The notes under the pieces are model-generated. The model was not told the origin of the DNA, made no database searches, and worked only from the letters and a program-made list of their open reading frames with translations. A stretch of 64,000 bases of DNA from Osedax fenrisi (Eukaryota > Annelida > Polychaeta > Sabellida > Siboglinidae): NCBI GenBank assembly GCA_964019155.1, contig OZ025242.1, positions 64,036,948 to 64,100,947 of the forward strand, written 5' to 3'. Shown piece by piece: positions 63,887 through 64,000 of this stretch; position 1 is the first letter of the stretch; each line of letters begins with the position of its first letter. Position numbers and translations under genes: made by a program.

Positions 63887-64000
63887 AATATATACTTACA
63901 CTACTATTATAATTTTTCAATGAATTATCTGAAGTATTCAAAGTACATGTGAGATGTCTAAATATGATCTTAATTATATTATAATATATTTTCTATATAT

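Overview
This is AT-rich (roughly three-quarters A+T by eye) nuclear DNA from an animal, most likely an invertebrate. The evidence is several CR1/jockey-type LINEs with GDFN endonuclease and YADD reverse-transcriptase motifs, hAT/ZBED and pogo/Tigger-type transposase remnants, and isolated GT-AG-bounded exon fragments of animal-type proteins (kinesin motor, DEAD-box helicase, USP-type deubiquitinase). I cannot name the species. No complete host gene, tRNA, rRNA or CRISPR array was recognised; nearly everything supportable is mobile-element DNA, tandem repeat or an exon island in AT-rich spacer.
Layout: 0-6 kb holds two LINE 3' ends meeting tail-to-tail at an (ACT)n tract, followed by a second LINE family (LINE-B). 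6-9 kb carries a gene fragment with a BESS-like C-terminus and MITEs; the 3.8-8.9 kb block recurs at 42-46.6 kb. 9-17 kb contains MITEs, hairpin elements and two hAT-like elements, one with a perfect 8-bp target duplication, then a single kinesin exon. 18-34.6 kb is another LINE-B copy followed by a roughly 4-kb unit present three times. Each unit carries copies of the same exon-like islands; copy 2 has one alternative block and copy 3 has a 2.1-kb DNA transposon insertion. 34.9-42 kb has a ZBED/hAT pseudogene, isolated exons and a 1.17-kb (ACT)n tract that stays open as poly-threonine inside a probable exon. 46-60 kb is rich in DNA transposons whose short terminal-repeat word is repeated internally, plus a LINE and a decayed copy of a repetitive animal gene family. 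60-64 kb has several minus-strand coding-like islands among (AT)n tracts.
The most unusual theme is at least four unrelated-looking elements (47.2, 53.8, 54.8 and 58.9 kb; similar logic at 32.1 kb) built alike: terminal inverted repeats, mostly a TA target duplication, and many internal copies of the element's own terminal word. The 3.1-kb one at 54.8 kb also encloses phase-compatible coding exons. All protein identifications were made by eye and need database confirmation.
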